Origin: Pedobacter frigidisoli
GTDB taxonomy: Bacteria > Bacteroidota > Bacteroidia > Sphingobacteriales > Sphingobacteriaceae
Length of the DNA: 64,000 nt
Direction of reading: 5' to 3'
Assembly (NCBI RefSeq): GCF_004331675.1
Contig: NZ_SJSN01000019.1
Span: 33,623 to 97,622, forward strand
The position numbers and the translations under genes were made by a program. Shown here one piece after another: positions 1 through 8,588 of the stretch (position 1 is its first letter; the number at the start of each line of letters is the position of its first letter). A model generated the notes under the pieces. It was not told where the DNA came from and searched no databases. It worked only from the letters and a program-made list of their open reading frames with translations.

Positions 1-109
1 TTGCGGCAATTTGAGGTCAGGCCAAATCTCAGGCTCCTACGGCTACAATTTTCCTTGGTCTTTAGAAACTTGAAAGCTAATGGTTGGATTCCACTGCTTT
101 CTACTGCCA

Positions 110-260
110 AAATCTCCTAGGCCGGATAGCAGGGCGGCTATAGCAAATGAGCTCGGTTACAAATTTAATTTCTACACCATGCTTTTACAAATGTTTGTTA
201 CACCCCTTTCTTTGTAAGGATAAAAGTGCCGATAGGCGGATAGAGGTTTCTCTAGACGCT
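110..260 (+). repeat. Intergenic repeat family, copy 1
   Basis: This copy begins with a CCTAGGCCGGATAGCA block (about 114-129), continues through a TTTAATTTCTACACCATGCT block and ends in GATAGGCGGATAGAGGTT (about 236-253). The same ordered blocks return at about 525-690 and, without the first block, at 2655-2770. The copies are clearly related but diverged, as expected for an old non-coding repeat. No open frame spans it, and no transposase or terminal inverted repeat was found. Confidence 0.6.
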
Positions 261-524
261 CAACCTGACCTCGGCTAGCCGCCGATGAGCTTTTACTTTT
301 TTTTCAGTTGTGTTATATTAAAGTTGGTCTTCAAGCTGGCTTCGCAGGTCGCTTGATCAAAAAAGTAACAAAGAAAGCAAGGCTTAGACTAAATCTTGAA
401 TAAGCCTATCGAAGCTTTCTACGGCAACACAAGGCCCGATAAAAAATTGGGAAAATACGTACTGCCGCTATTTCGTTTAAAAGGGAAGTATCTTGAAAAG
501 CTTATGGTGGTTCTTCGGCGATCA

Positions 525-690
525 TCCCCTAGGCCGGATAGCAAGATGACTATAGCGTGGAGCCTAGATACAAGTTTAATTTCTGCACTATGCTTTTATT
601 AATTCTTGTTACAATCCTTTCTCTTTAAGGATAATCTTTGCCGATTTTACATCGGCAAAGGTGCAGGTAGGCGGATAGAGGTTACCTAGC
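525..690 (+). repeat. Intergenic repeat family, copy 2
   Basis: Second copy of the repeat seen at 110-260. It has the CCTAGGCCGGATAGCA block near 530, a TTTAATTTCTGCACTATGCT block near 574, an AAGGATAA block near 629 and the GTAGGCGGATAGAGGTTA end near 670-687. It carries an extra inverted pair, TGCCGATtttacATCGGCA (about 640-658), that can form a small hairpin absent from copy 1. Confidence 0.6.
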
Positions 691-847
691 ACAAAGCAAT
701 AAGATTCCCTCCTGCGAGGGAATGACGATTGGTGGAGGCAATTCGTACTAAAGGTTAAATGGCCAAGTGTTACAGCACTTTACACTATTTCCCCATACCT
801 TAGCGTTTTAAATATAATTTACGTTCTTTTGTAAGAATTTACGTCAC

Positions 848-2485
848 ATGTCCTATATGAAAAAACTAATACTCTTTCTTTTTTTAGTGGTCGCAATAAC
901 AAAGTTGAATGCCCAGGCGGTTTATCAACCTTATTCTTATCATTTCTATCAAAAACTAAGTGGAGAAATCTATAATCCCAATACTCGTTTTCACAGTTCT
1001 TTAAAGCCATTCTTTATAGATGACAGCTTAATCGTGAATAAGAGTGATAGTTTGTTAAATATGGGTGCAGACTCTAGTCGCAAATCATGGGGTGCAAGGA
1101 AACTATTTCAAGAGCATTTACTGGATGTAAGAAAGGATGATTTTACCGTGTATGCTGATTTTCTTCCTGATTTTCAGATTGGAAGAGATTTTACAGGAAA
1201 GAAGAATACCTATTTGAATACCCGCGGTTATCAAATTGGGGGTACCGTTGGTAAGAAATTCTCTTTTTATACAAGTGGTTATGAGAATCAAGGTCGTTTT
1301 GCAGATTACTACAGAAATTATATAGACAATACGGGAATTGTACCCGGTCAGTCTTACAATAGAATTGGTGGAAAATATGGGCAAGGTTATAATCCCGACA
1401 TTAGCCCACTAACTGCAGATTGGTCTTACGTCACAGCGACTATCTCTTATACTCCAATAAAGTATCTAAACGTTACTGCCGGTTATGATAAAACTTTTAT
1501 CGGGGATGGTTATCGTTCGATGTTATTGTCAGACTTTTCATCACCAGCGCCCTTTTTGAGGTTGACAGGAAATTTAGGGAATGTTCAATATATGGCCATG
1601 TGGACGATGATGGAAGATCCGGGTGCAAACAAGTTATCTTATGACGCAGGTTTTAGAAAAAAGGGCGGCGTTTTTCATTATCTAGATTGGAATGTGAATA
1701 ACCGTTTGTCCATAGGTTTTTTTGATTCAATAATTTGGTCGCAATTCGATGATGCGGGTAATAGAAGAGGCTTTGATTGGGGTTATGCCAGTCCAATTAT
1801 CTTTTTGCGTCCTGTTGAAGCTTCAAGTGGTTCTCCGGATAATGCCCTTTTGGGTTTTACAGGAAAATATAAATTCACCAAAGAACTAGTGGCTTATGGT
1901 CAATTCTCTTTAGATGAGTTTCAGGCAAAAGAATTTTTTTCTTCGCAAGGAAGCTCCCGAAACAAATATGGTTGGCAATTGGGGGTGAGGGGTGCTGATG
2001 TATTTAAGGTTGAGGGTTTGAACTATTTGTTGGAATATAATACCGCAAAACCTTATACCTATTCGTCAAGAACTCGTATTGGAAACTATGCCAATTATAA
2101 TGAGCCCTTGGCGCATCCATTTGGTGCAAACTTCCGTGAGGTGGTTGGTTTGATAAACTATACATATAAACGTTTTGATTTCAGTGGAGAGTTATTGTAT
2201 TCGAAATATGGATTGGATGTAGCAGGCCAAAACTATGGTAAGAATATATTCGAGCCTTATACGGATGCGGTAAAACCTGATGGTAACTTTACCACTCAGG
2301 GAATTAGAACCGATCTGGTTTATTTAGAGGGTAAGGTTGCTTATGTGATCAATCCGAAATATAATTTACGTTTGGAGTTGGGTGGAATTGTAAGAAGAGA
2401 AAGCAATACTTTGGGAACGAATAATTCCGGTCTGATTACATTCGGACTACGCAGTTCATTTAGAAATTTATATTCAGATTTTTAG
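848..2485 (+). CDS. Outer-membrane beta-barrel protein, Wzi/RemB-like
   Basis: 545 residues. The N-terminus has a signal peptide (lysines at residues 5-6, a hydrophobic core to about residue 20, then an NAQ cleavage site). The rest is rich in alternating aromatic and polar strands and ends in a phenylalanine, as outer-membrane barrels usually do. The general pattern resembles the Wzi capsule-assembly family and the Bacteroidota gliding-associated RemB proteins. Such proteins sit in the outer membrane and can anchor surface polysaccharide, which fits the EPS genes downstream, but this is family-level inference. The ATG at 848 and the one at 857 (three codons later) are both possible starts; the second leaves a more typical signal peptide. 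It appears to be a single-gene unit flanked by repeats. Confidence 0.7.
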   Translation: MSYMKKLILFLFLVVAITKLNAQAVYQPYSYHFYQKLSGEIYNPNTRFHSSLKPFFIDDSLIVNKSDSLLNMGADSSRKSWGARKLFQEHLLDVRKDDFTVYADFLPDFQIGRDFTGKKNTYLNTRGYQIGGTVGKKFSFYTSGYENQGRFADYYRNYIDNTGIVPGQSYNRIGGKYGQGYNPDISPLTADWSYVTATISYTPIKYLNVTAGYDKTFIGDGYRSMLLSDFSSPAPFLRLTGNLGNVQYMAMWTMMEDPGANKLSYDAGFRKKGGVFHYLDWNVNNRLSIGFFDSIIWSQFDDAGNRRGFDWGYASPIIFLRPVEASSGSPDNALLGFTGKYKFTKELVAYGQFSLDEFQAKEFFSSQGSSRNKYGWQLGVRGADVFKVEGLNYLLEYNTAKPYTYSSRTRIGNYANYNEPLAHPFGANFREVVGLINYTYKRFDFSGELLYSKYGLDVAGQNYGKNIFEPYTDAVKPDGNFTTQGIRTDLVYLEGKVAYVINPKYNLRLELGGIVRRESNTLGTNNSGLITFGLRSSFRNLYSDF

Positions 2486-2508
2486 TCGATTAAAAGATTT
2501 TTGAAGTT

Positions 2509-2536
2509 CAATTGTGTAAACAGTTGGGCTTTTTTA
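2509..2536 (+). terminator. Putative intrinsic terminator after the barrel gene
   Basis: CAATTG (2509-2514) can pair, with one G-U, with CAGTTG (2521-2526) around a six-base loop. GGC and a run of six Ts follow. The stem is short and weak, so this is tentative. Confidence 0.4.
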
Positions 2537-2654
2537 TTGATAGATAAATGCGGGCTGGCCAATCGCCTGTTTAGATTTCATGGTTGTTGTTATTTAGATG
2601 TTTGGTTTTCTAGATATGGTTGACGAGCCACCGACCATGGGTATAGCGCCCTGG

Positions 2655-2770
2655 TCTAAAAGTATTAATTTCTGCACCATGTTTCTATGAATGTTACAAA
2701 TGTTTTTTTAAGGATAACTTGTTCCGATTTTATATCTGTAAAACTGGCGATAGGCGGATAGAGGGTAATG
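2655..2770 (+). repeat. Intergenic repeat family, copy 3
   Basis: Third and most diverged copy. It keeps the TTAATTTCTGCACCATGTTT block (about 2666), the TTTTTTAAGGATAA block (about 2704) and the GGCGATAGGCGGATAGAGGG end (about 2746-2766). The CCTAGGCCGGATAGCA block of the other copies is missing or decayed. Confidence 0.55.
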
Positions 2771-3023
2771 CGAAAACGGTAGAGATGATGGATAAATTGT
2801 TTAATGTTTTATAGAGACCCCAACAATGGATGCATTAAAATGCGAAATTGTATTGTAATCAATTCTGTTCTAACATGGATTGTAACCCTGTTAGCCTTGG
2901 GCTTTTCTAAGCGTGGTTTAGGGTAATTTATTCTTAGACCTAGTTTTAACCCAGGGATAAATTGTTTAACGAGTAACCAACCATGGATTTCGTGCCGATA
3001 GGCAGATGGCGGTTACATAATTA

Positions 3024-3055
3024 AGCCCCAGTTAATTCAATAACGAGGGCTTTTT
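3024..3055 (+). terminator. Hairpin with T-run between repeat region and pssE-like gene
   Basis: AGCCC (3024-3028) pairs with GGGCT (3047-3051) across an 18-base loop, and the plus strand then runs into five Ts. It lies just beyond the 3' end of the minus-strand glycosyltransferase at 3126, but its T-run is on the plus strand. The large loop makes it weak. Confidence 0.3.
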
Positions 3056-3125
3056 CTATTTGGTTAGAATAAATAATATGGGTAAAATAAATTACCGGGA
3101 AGAATAAATTATCAAATAGGTAAGA

Positions 3126-3608
3126 TTAAGAGATCTGTTCGATGTAACTGATCAGGTATTGCTCTAAGTCTTGTTTGTTCGAGGCGTATGGAACTGGTGT
3201 AAAGCTTTTTGCCCGTTCCACCAATTCATTGAAGTTATCGTGCTCGTTCCAGGGAATGAGGTAATTGTGCTTAGCAAATTCTTCCAGGATATCGAGTTGA
3301 TGATCATCAACATGCTCATGGTATTTATATAAACGTGGTATAGCGATTACCTTTTTCTTCATTTTAAAGGCTTTCAATATCGAGCCCACACCTGCATGAG
3401 TAACAATAATTTCCGCATCTTGATAGAGGTTATTTAATTCATCTGAATCTATAAATGTTCTGATGTTGAGTACATCAGATTTGAATGCCGTATGGCCAGC
3501 CTGTACAATTACCGCCTGATCATATTGATAGTCTATCGCAGCCTTTTCAATTGCAAACAAAGGCCTTGAAAAGTTAATTTTGAATGTTCCGAGTAAGACT
3601 AAAATCAT
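3126..3608 (-). CDS. Alg13/PssE-like glycosyltransferase catalytic subunit
   Basis: 160 residues, the size of the C-terminal half of GT28 glycosyltransferases. The motif VTHAGVGSI (around residues 69-77) matches the nucleotide-sugar-binding HAGxGS loop of the Alg13/PssE family, and the IPRLYKYHEHVDDHQ stretch is also typical. In this family the soluble catalytic subunit works with a membrane Alg14/PssD partner that brings it to the lipid-linked acceptor. That partner is the adjacent gene: its TAA and this ATG share one base (TAATG), so the two are translationally coupled. Together they probably add the second sugar to an undecaprenyl-linked EPS precursor. The actual sugar cannot be read from sequence. 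Confidence 0.85.
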   Translation of the reverse strand: MILVLLGTFKINFSRPLFAIEKAAIDYQYDQAVIVQAGHTAFKSDVLNIRTFIDSDELNNLYQDAEIIVTHAGVGSILKAFKMKKKVIAIPRLYKYHEHVDDHQLDILEEFAKHNYLIPWNEHDNFNELVERAKSFTPVPYASNKQDLEQYLISYIEQIS

Positions 3609-4084
3609 TAGAATAAACTCCCCCTGTAGATCGATTTGTTATATAAACGCTGTGCAGATTCCCATTGCACTAAAAATAAGTTGGCAAATGGGTATATAAA
3701 TGTAGCCGACTTCGCTTTTGAATTCACCCTTGCATAAGATAGAATGTATACCACCTTTATCCTTAGCATGTAAGCCAGCACGCACATTGGAAAAGCTGTG
3801 TGACTCCCAGTTGTGATGATAATGGTTGGCCTAAACTTCCATAAAATAGGAATGGAAAGATAGAAATTAAGCAGTATATTAATATAGTATGAAAACCCCC
3901 GGCCTTCCATATCTGGCTTGAGGTATTTCATGTTGTATTTATGCCCTAAAGACCTAGTGGTTTCCACGTCTTCTGTTACAATAAGGTGCTCATACTTTTC
4001 CCTAAGTTCTTTCATTTCTAGAACTTCAGCCAAATGCCCACCGGCAGAACTGATAAATAGGATGCGTTTGTTTGTCTTCTTCAT
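3608..4084 (-). CDS. Alg14/PssD-like glycosyltransferase membrane subunit
   Basis: 158 residues from the ATG at 4084. A longer frame starts at 4111, but the second Met is followed at once by basic residues and the conserved SSAGGHLAEVLEM strand-loop of the Alg14/PssD family, so it is preferred. A hydrophobic stretch (about residues 67-85, LNFYLSIPILW) and another near 100-115 fit membrane association. The TTGSHTAFP segment is typical of the family. The protein should recruit the PssE-like subunit at 3126-3608 to the inner membrane. A GGGCTATT motif lies 86 bases upstream in the same orientation. Confidence 0.85.
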   Translation of the reverse strand: MKKTNKRILFISSAGGHLAEVLEMKELREKYEHLIVTEDVETTRSLGHKYNMKYLKPDMEGRGFSYYINILLNFYLSIPILWKFRPTIIITTGSHTAFPMCVLAYMLRIKVVYILSYARVNSKAKSATFIYPFANLFLVQWESAQRLYNKSIYRGSLF

Positions 4085-4169
4085 TTTTTGAACGTTAAAA
4101 ATGATTTGCAATAGCTAATGGTTGTAAGCGATTACAATAACGAATATCTGAATAAAGTTGAGCTAGGGC

Positions 4170-4177
4170 AATAGCCC
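4170..4177 (-). promoter_or_regulatory. GGGCTATT motif, copy 1 (ahead of pssDE-like pair)
   Basis: The minus strand reads AAAAGGGCTATTGCCCTAGC. The motif forms the left arm of a tight AGGGC-TATT-GCCCT hairpin and points toward the PssD-like gene, 86 bases away. It belongs to the recurrent motif described in the findings; its function is unknown. Confidence 0.4.
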
Positions 4178-4307
4178 TTTTACACTACAAACCTGTATAA
4201 TTGTGTATAAATCGAGGTTTGCAGCGCCTGAATTAAGATCAGTAAATAGAAAAATGATGGAAAAGGTTATTGTTATGGATTGCGTTTAGGGTGATCTTTT
4301 GATGTGC

Positions 4308-5102
4308 TTAGTCTTTAAGGTTTCCGAGTGGAATGGTTAAGGTTACTCGGGTGCCATTATGATTTTCAATCAGTAGATCGCCATTAATTCGTTTGGCCCT
4401 CATTCGTAAATTGTCTAAGCCCATCCCTGTCTTTTTTATTAATTTTTCATCGAAACCTATTCCGTTGTCGGAAAAAGAAATGGTCATACAGTCATTTTCA
4501 AAAGAAACCAACAGGGTAACTTCTGTAGCTTTTGCGTGTTTTAGGGCGTTATGTGCAATTTCCTTTAATAATAAATAGCATTCTTTCTTGAAATCGCTAC
4601 TTATTTCATGTTTTTGGATAAAAATTGGAATATTAGAGGTTAATTTTATGTTAGAATGTTGTAAAAGTTGTGTTAATTGTTCCTCAATATGGTAAATTAA
4701 TTGCTCTAAACTATTTTTTTCTGAGTTTGTGGTCCAAATAATATCATTTATTTTCTCTGAAATTGCTTTAATCATGAGATTTAATTGTGATAATTCTGAA
4801 ATATCCTGCCTTTTTTCTGTAATTAATTCTGCAAAAAGTTTGATAGCAGTAAGGCCCGATCCTACTTCATCATGTATTTCTGAACTAATGCGTTGTCTTT
4901 CTAGTTCTACAAGTTGTGCGTTCGCATTCAATTGGACGATTTGTTTGCTGGCAATGATCAGTCTTTTATATAAAAAAGCAATCAAAATTAAACTTAAGAG
5001 CAATAAACCAATACTAATTTTTGCAAGCATAAAGTTAGATTGATCATCGAGTTTGATGGCGCTAATGTGAAAAGTAGATGGGAGAGACGTTAAGTTTTTC
5101 AT
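4308..5102 (-). CDS. Sensor histidine kinase (HisKA_3 / NarX-DegS type), EPS locus 1
   Basis: 264 residues. One membrane helix (about 27-46) is followed by a short coiled linker and the dimerisation/phosphoacceptor helix SSEIHDEVGSGLTAIKL with His77. The ATP-binding part has an N-box (EIAHNALKHA, Asn185), a G1 box DNGIGF (212-217) and a G2 box GMGLDNLRMRA (226-236). There is no extracytoplasmic sensing domain to speak of: about 26 residues precede the helix, so the signal is probably read in or near the membrane or through a partner. It is transcribed away from the LuxR-type regulator at 5473, its likely partner. A paralogue of the same architecture lies at 21059-21865. Confidence 0.9.
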   Translation of the reverse strand: MKNLTSLPSTFHISAIKLDDQSNFMLAKISIGLLLLSLILIAFLYKRLIIASKQIVQLNANAQLVELERQRISSEIHDEVGSGLTAIKLFAELITEKRQDISELSQLNLMIKAISEKINDIIWTTNSEKNSLEQLIYHIEEQLTQLLQHSNIKLTSNIPIFIQKHEISSDFKKECYLLLKEIAHNALKHAKATEVTLLVSFENDCMTISFSDNGIGFDEKLIKKTGMGLDNLRMRAKRINGDLLIENHNGTRVTLTIPLGNLKD

Positions 5103-5472
5103 AGGGATGGCAATTTTGTTTGTATCCTATTTAATACCGATGTATTAAAATGTATTGTAATGTTATACTACTCATTTTTAATTTATTTATGTAGTATTTG
5201 ATCGCTTCATATTGCCCTCCAATATACACTAACTATGTGATTTAAAAGGTCATGCAAAAATTTTTTATCTGATAAATTTCAATATATATTTGCAGCAGAT
5301 CAAATAATCGTCCCAGAATTATTTATTCAATTGTTTTAGTTTTTGCAGGATTCCAGAATTGCAAACCGATTTAAAGATATAAAATTGGTTGACATTTCGG
5401 AATAATTTTTCTCCTCTTCGGAAGAGACTTTGATACTTGTAATTATAAATTAACATCCCAAACCAATTGATT
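5103..5472. promoter_or_regulatory. Divergent intergenic region between kinase and regulator genes
   Basis: About 370 bases without a gene, holding the promoters of both divergent genes. A TATATTTG string (5285-5292) matches the Bacteroidota -7 box TAnnTTTG on the plus strand, but no TTG sits about 19 bases upstream, so it is only a candidate. An imperfect inverted repeat CTCTTCGGAAGAG (about 5413-5425) could be a regulator site or transcript hairpin. Confidence 0.4.
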
Positions 5473-6120
5473 ATGATCTCCGTTTCTATTGTTGAGGACC
5501 ATCCTCACTACCGCCAGTCTCTGGCGAAGGCTATTAATGATAATAGCATCTTTACACTGCTCGGTGTATATGCATCAGCAGAAGAGGCACTGGCCTATTT
5601 ACCTACCAGCTCTCCAGACATTTTAATCGTCGACATCAAGTTAAAAACCAAATCTGGAATAGAGCTTGTGAGGCAGATTAAGAACACGCTTTTATTCACG
5701 CAGTTTTTAATGTGCAGCAGCTACCAGAACGATGAGTATGTTTTCGATGCACTTAAGGCGGGTGCTGCAGGCTATATTCTAAAAGGCGCTTCATTCTCAG
5801 AAATTCATAACGCTATTATCGATCTGCACAATGGTGGCTCACCCATGAGTCCGTTTATTGCCCGTAAGGTTATTGGCGCATTGTATCAAGATAAGAAAAG
5901 TGTAAACAGCATGGGATTAAGTGAGCGTGAAATTGAGGTACTCTCGCTTTTGGGTAGGGGTCATCTGTACAAGGAAATTTCACACATGCTAGAAATTAGC
6001 CCGAATACGGTTAAGAACCATTGCAAGAACATTTATAAACGTTTACATGTGCAGAATAAGGTGGAGGCGCTGAACAAGTTCGGGGGCTATCAATTCAAGG
6101 GACAAAGCCTTGTTAATTAA
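5473..6120 (+). CDS. LuxR/NarL-family response regulator, EPS locus 1
   Basis: 215 residues from the ATG at 5473; the upstream in-frame TTG at 5467 adds only two residues and is less likely. The receiver domain has the acidic pocket (Glu8-Asp9) and the phosphoacceptor Asp54 in LIVDIKLK, with the conserved Lys in YILKGA. A C-terminal GerE/LuxR helix-turn-helix follows (LSEREIEVLSLL to the recognition helix NTVKNHCKNIYKRL). It is the likely partner of the divergent kinase at 4308-5102. Its C-terminal half is nearly the same as that of the regulator at 22211 (SPNTVKNHCKNIYKRLHVQ against SANTVKNHCKNIYKRLHVQ), so both may recognise the same DNA site. It lies just ahead of EPS locus 1 and probably controls it. 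Confidence 0.93.
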   Translation: MISVSIVEDHPHYRQSLAKAINDNSIFTLLGVYASAEEALAYLPTSSPDILIVDIKLKTKSGIELVRQIKNTLLFTQFLMCSSYQNDEYVFDALKAGAAGYILKGASFSEIHNAIIDLHNGGSPMSPFIARKVIGALYQDKKSVNSMGLSEREIEVLSLLGRGHLYKEISHMLEISPNTVKNHCKNIYKRLHVQNKVEALNKFGGYQFKGQSLVN

Positions 6121-6145
6121 TCTGTAAGGGGGCCGTAGTCCTAAG

Positions 6146-6153
6146 GGGCTATT
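6146..6153 (+). promoter_or_regulatory. GGGCTATT motif, copy 2 (ahead of sugar transferase)
   Basis: The motif sits in CTAAGGGGCTATTGATTATGATCCCTTAAG, where CTAAGGG and CCCTTAG can pair. It lies about 100 bases ahead of the initiating sugar transferase at 6255 and points toward it. Confidence 0.4.
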
Positions 6154-6254
6154 GATTATGATCCCTTAAGTCAGCAATTTAGCCCTGTCGCTTTTAGGAT
6201 TAAAGCGGTAAATGTCAATTATCTAATTTATGTTTTTTAAGTTATCTCAAGCTT

Positions 6255-7664
6255 ATGAAAAGTCGCCACGTTCTAATTCTCATCTCGTTCCTGATCATCT
6301 TTGATGCATTGGCCATTAACATCGCATTTGGAGTTATTTTTTTAGCTGATATTGTAAATGGAAGTGGCATAGGTGTACACGCCGCCTTGATGATTTTAGT
6401 AAATGCCACCTGGTTTGCCTCTGCATTGGTAAATAAAACCTATGCCTACCGCAATGTTCAGTTTACGGAATTGCTCTACAGGAAAAGTGCCTTTACCTTT
6501 ATCGGCCAGATTTTAATGTTAGGCGCCATCTTTAGCCTTTTCTCACAAAAAATTGCCTTTAATGAATCATTCTTTTATTTACTCATCACCGAGTTCGTTG
6601 CGGTAACCATAGTAAGGTATGTTACTTATCTTTCTGAACGCTTTTACATCAAAATGGATGGCTATAAGAAGAACGTTGCTTTTATTGGTGGTGATGATAT
6701 TGGCTTAAAACTGGAGCAGTTCTTTTTAAACAACAGGCTTTCGGTAAAATTTGCAGGTTCTTTTCAGGAACTGCCAACGCCATCAACCTCTATTGGTACC
6801 ACACAGGTAGATGAGTTAAGAAAAGACATCAGCTATGCAATAGAGAACCATTTGGATGAAGTATATACTACTCAGTTTCCTGGTCATAGCAAGGCAATGG
6901 ATCAATTGCTCGAACTTGCAGAACGCAATTGCGTAAGGGTAAAATTTGTAGCCTCGCCAGCAAGCTACTTACAGGATAGTGATAATTTCGCCAGTGCAAA
7001 CTACTTGCTAAGCAATTTTTACGATGGCATCCCAATATTAACCAACAGACCAGAACCCCTTAATTTATTGAGCAATAGGGTGGTAAAAAGAGCATTCGAC
7101 ATTGCCTTTAGCCTTTTTGTGATTGTATTTATTCTTTCTTGGTTTGTACCCTTAATGACGATCCTCATCCGTTTAGAATCTAGGGGATCAGCCATTTTTC
7201 GTCAACTGAGATCTGGTCGCGATAACAAGCCCTTTTACTGTTATAAGTTTAGAAGTATGAGGATAAACGACCAAAGCCATCACAAGCAGGCCTCGAAAGG
7301 TGATCCTCGGATTACCAGAATTGGCGCCTTTATAAGAAAAACCAGTATTGATGAATTGCCTCAGTTTTTTAATGTATTGAAAGGCAACATGAGTATAGTT
7401 GGCCCAAGGCCTCACATGCTGAAACATACAGAGGAGTACAGTAAAATCATCAATAAATACATGGTGCGTCATTTCCTAAAACCTGGAATTACCGGTTGGG
7501 CTCAGGTGAATGGCTTTAGGGGTGAAACTAAAGAACCGGCACAAATGCTTGGAAGGGTTAACCACGACATTTGGTACATGGAAAACTGGTCGCTTTTTAC
7601 AGATATTAAGATCATCTACAAAACAGTTAGAAACGCACTAAAAGGTGAAGACAACGCCTTTTAA
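6255..7664 (+). CDS. Initiating polyprenyl-phosphate sugar-phosphate transferase (WcaJ/WbaP type)
   Basis: 469 residues. Four N-terminal membrane helices and a central nucleotide-binding-like region (VAFIGGDDIG, about 141-150) precede the catalytic domain (about 275-469). That domain has the KRAFDIAFS membrane-entry helix, the CYKFRSM basic motif, the TSIDELPQFFNVLKG segment with its Asp-Glu pair, and the SIVGPRPH and GITGWAQV signatures of the bacterial sugar transferase family. These enzymes move a hexose-1-phosphate from UDP-sugar to undecaprenyl phosphate at the inner membrane and so start each EPS repeat unit. It opens locus 1, between the regulator and wza. Locus 2 has its own, differently built transferase at 26487. 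Confidence 0.93.
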   Translation: MKSRHVLILISFLIIFDALAINIAFGVIFLADIVNGSGIGVHAALMILVNATWFASALVNKTYAYRNVQFTELLYRKSAFTFIGQILMLGAIFSLFSQKIAFNESFFYLLITEFVAVTIVRYVTYLSERFYIKMDGYKKNVAFIGGDDIGLKLEQFFLNNRLSVKFAGSFQELPTPSTSIGTTQVDELRKDISYAIENHLDEVYTTQFPGHSKAMDQLLELAERNCVRVKFVASPASYLQDSDNFASANYLLSNFYDGIPILTNRPEPLNLLSNRVVKRAFDIAFSLFVIVFILSWFVPLMTILIRLESRGSAIFRQLRSGRDNKPFYCYKFRSMRINDQSHHKQASKGDPRITRIGAFIRKTSIDELPQFFNVLKGNMSIVGPRPHMLKHTEEYSKIINKYMVRHFLKPGITGWAQVNGFRGETKEPAQMLGRVNHDIWYMENWSLFTDIKIIYKTVRNALKGEDNAF

Positions 7665-7726
7665 TACCTATTATAATATCCTAACCATCAACTTATTAAC
7701 AATTTATTTAAATGCGTAGCCCCATT

Positions 7727-7734
7727 GGGCTATT
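7727..7734 (+). promoter_or_regulatory. GGGCTATT motif, copy 3 (ahead of wza-like gene)
   Basis: The motif is the right arm of an AGCCC-CATT-GGGCT hairpin and lies about 70 bases ahead of the wza-like start at 7803. It points toward that gene. Confidence 0.45.
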
Positions 7735-7802
7735 GGTGAAGCTTGCCATTAAAATGATCTTTGAGCAATCAAAAGCGTCGAACATATTTGTCCCAAATTT
7801 AT

Positions 7803-8582
7803 ATGAAGAAAACTTTACAAACCCTACTATCCGTTTACGCCGTTACGTTAATTTTCTCTTGTGGTTCTTATAAAAAGATACCTTATTTTCAAGATTTAAA
7901 TCCAACAACGCCCTTAAACGAACAAATTAGCAACTACGTTCCATTACTGGTTCAGCCAGGTGATAACCTTGGAATTAACGTAAGTAGCAGAAACCCAGAA
8001 TCGAGTTCGGTATTCAATTACAACCTGAACCGGGCGAATGGAAACAATTTTGATAACTCTGCGGAGAATCCGGTTACGGGTTATTTGGTTGATGAAAAAG
8101 GCGATATCCATCTTCCACTTTTGGGCAACCAGAAAGCCGCAGGCCTAACTACCTCTCAGCTAAGGGAGCAGATCAGCAAAAAACTGGAAACCTTTTATAA
8201 GGATCCTGTAGTAAATATCAGAATCCTAAATTTCAAGGTAGCCATATTTGGTGATGTACAGCGCCCTGGTGTGTACGCGGTTCAAAATGAGCGGGCAACC
8301 ATTACCCAGGCCTTAACCTTGGCGGGCGATTTAAATATCACTGCGGTAAGGAACATCACCTTGATTAGGGAAGAAAACGGTAAAAGAAGTTTTATTCCCA
8401 TCGATTTGAAATCAAAGAAGATTTTCGAATCGCCATATTATTATTTAAAGAATAATGATGAGATATACGTACAGCCCGACAGAACAAAATACGCAACTGT
8501 TGATCGGGGTTACAGAACTGCAACCCTGGTGCTTTCAGGATTATCTATCATCGCAATTGTGCTGTCCAATTTATACCGATAA
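7803..8582 (+). CDS. Polysaccharide export lipoprotein, Wza-like (Poly_export/SLBB)
   Basis: 259 residues from the ATG at 7803. An upstream start at 7761 is open, but only the later one gives a proper lipoprotein signal (MKK, hydrophobic core, then LIFSC with Cys20 as lipid site). The polysaccharide-export domain is marked by LVQPGDNLGINVS (about 53-65) and the SLBB domain by FGDVQRPGVYAV (about 143-154). A hydrophobic C-terminal segment (about 240-256) fits the helical barrel by which Wza crosses the outer membrane. It should form the outer-membrane exit of EPS locus 1 with the Wzc-like kinase that starts six bases after its stop codon. Confidence 0.92.
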   Translation: MKKTLQTLLSVYAVTLIFSCGSYKKIPYFQDLNPTTPLNEQISNYVPLLVQPGDNLGINVSSRNPESSSVFNYNLNRANGNNFDNSAENPVTGYLVDEKGDIHLPLLGNQKAAGLTTSQLREQISKKLETFYKDPVVNIRILNFKVAIFGDVQRPGVYAVQNERATITQALTLAGDLNITAVRNITLIREENGKRSFIPIDLKSKKIFESPYYYLKNNDEIYVQPDRTKYATVDRGYRTATLVLSGLSIIAIVLSNLYR

Positions 8583-8588
8583 AAAACT

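Larger units (their letters stand above)
1..847. other. Gene-poor region with diverged repeats
   Basis: I see no convincing gene here. The stretch carries two copies of an intergenic repeat (listed separately) and an AT-rich segment around 290-390 with a run of Ts and an AAAAAAGTAACAAAG-like string. Short open frames in it have low-complexity or repeat-derived translations and no recognisable domain. A promoter for the gene at 848 should lie near its right end, but no clear Bacteroidota promoter could be fixed. Confidence 0.6.
2486..3125. other. Gene-free region with a repeat copy and hairpins
   Basis: No gene is supported here. The region holds a putative terminator after the barrel gene, the third copy of the intergenic repeat, a stray GTGCCGATAGGCAGATGGCGGTTA remnant near 2994-3015 that echoes the repeat end, and a hairpin followed by Ts near 3024-3055. 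Confidence 0.6.

Noticed and set aside
396..602. 68-residue open frame on the plus strand
   Set aside because: It lies across the second copy of the intergenic repeat, starts with a non-ATG codon and has no protein-like pattern.
110..2770. CRISPR array or insertion sequence as explanation of the repeats
   Set aside because: Spacing is irregular, copies are long and diverged, and no transposase, terminal inverted repeat or cas gene is present.
7711..7872. 53-codon ATG frame between the sugar transferase and wza
   Set aside because: It runs over the hairpin and into the well-supported wza gene in another frame; composition gives no support.
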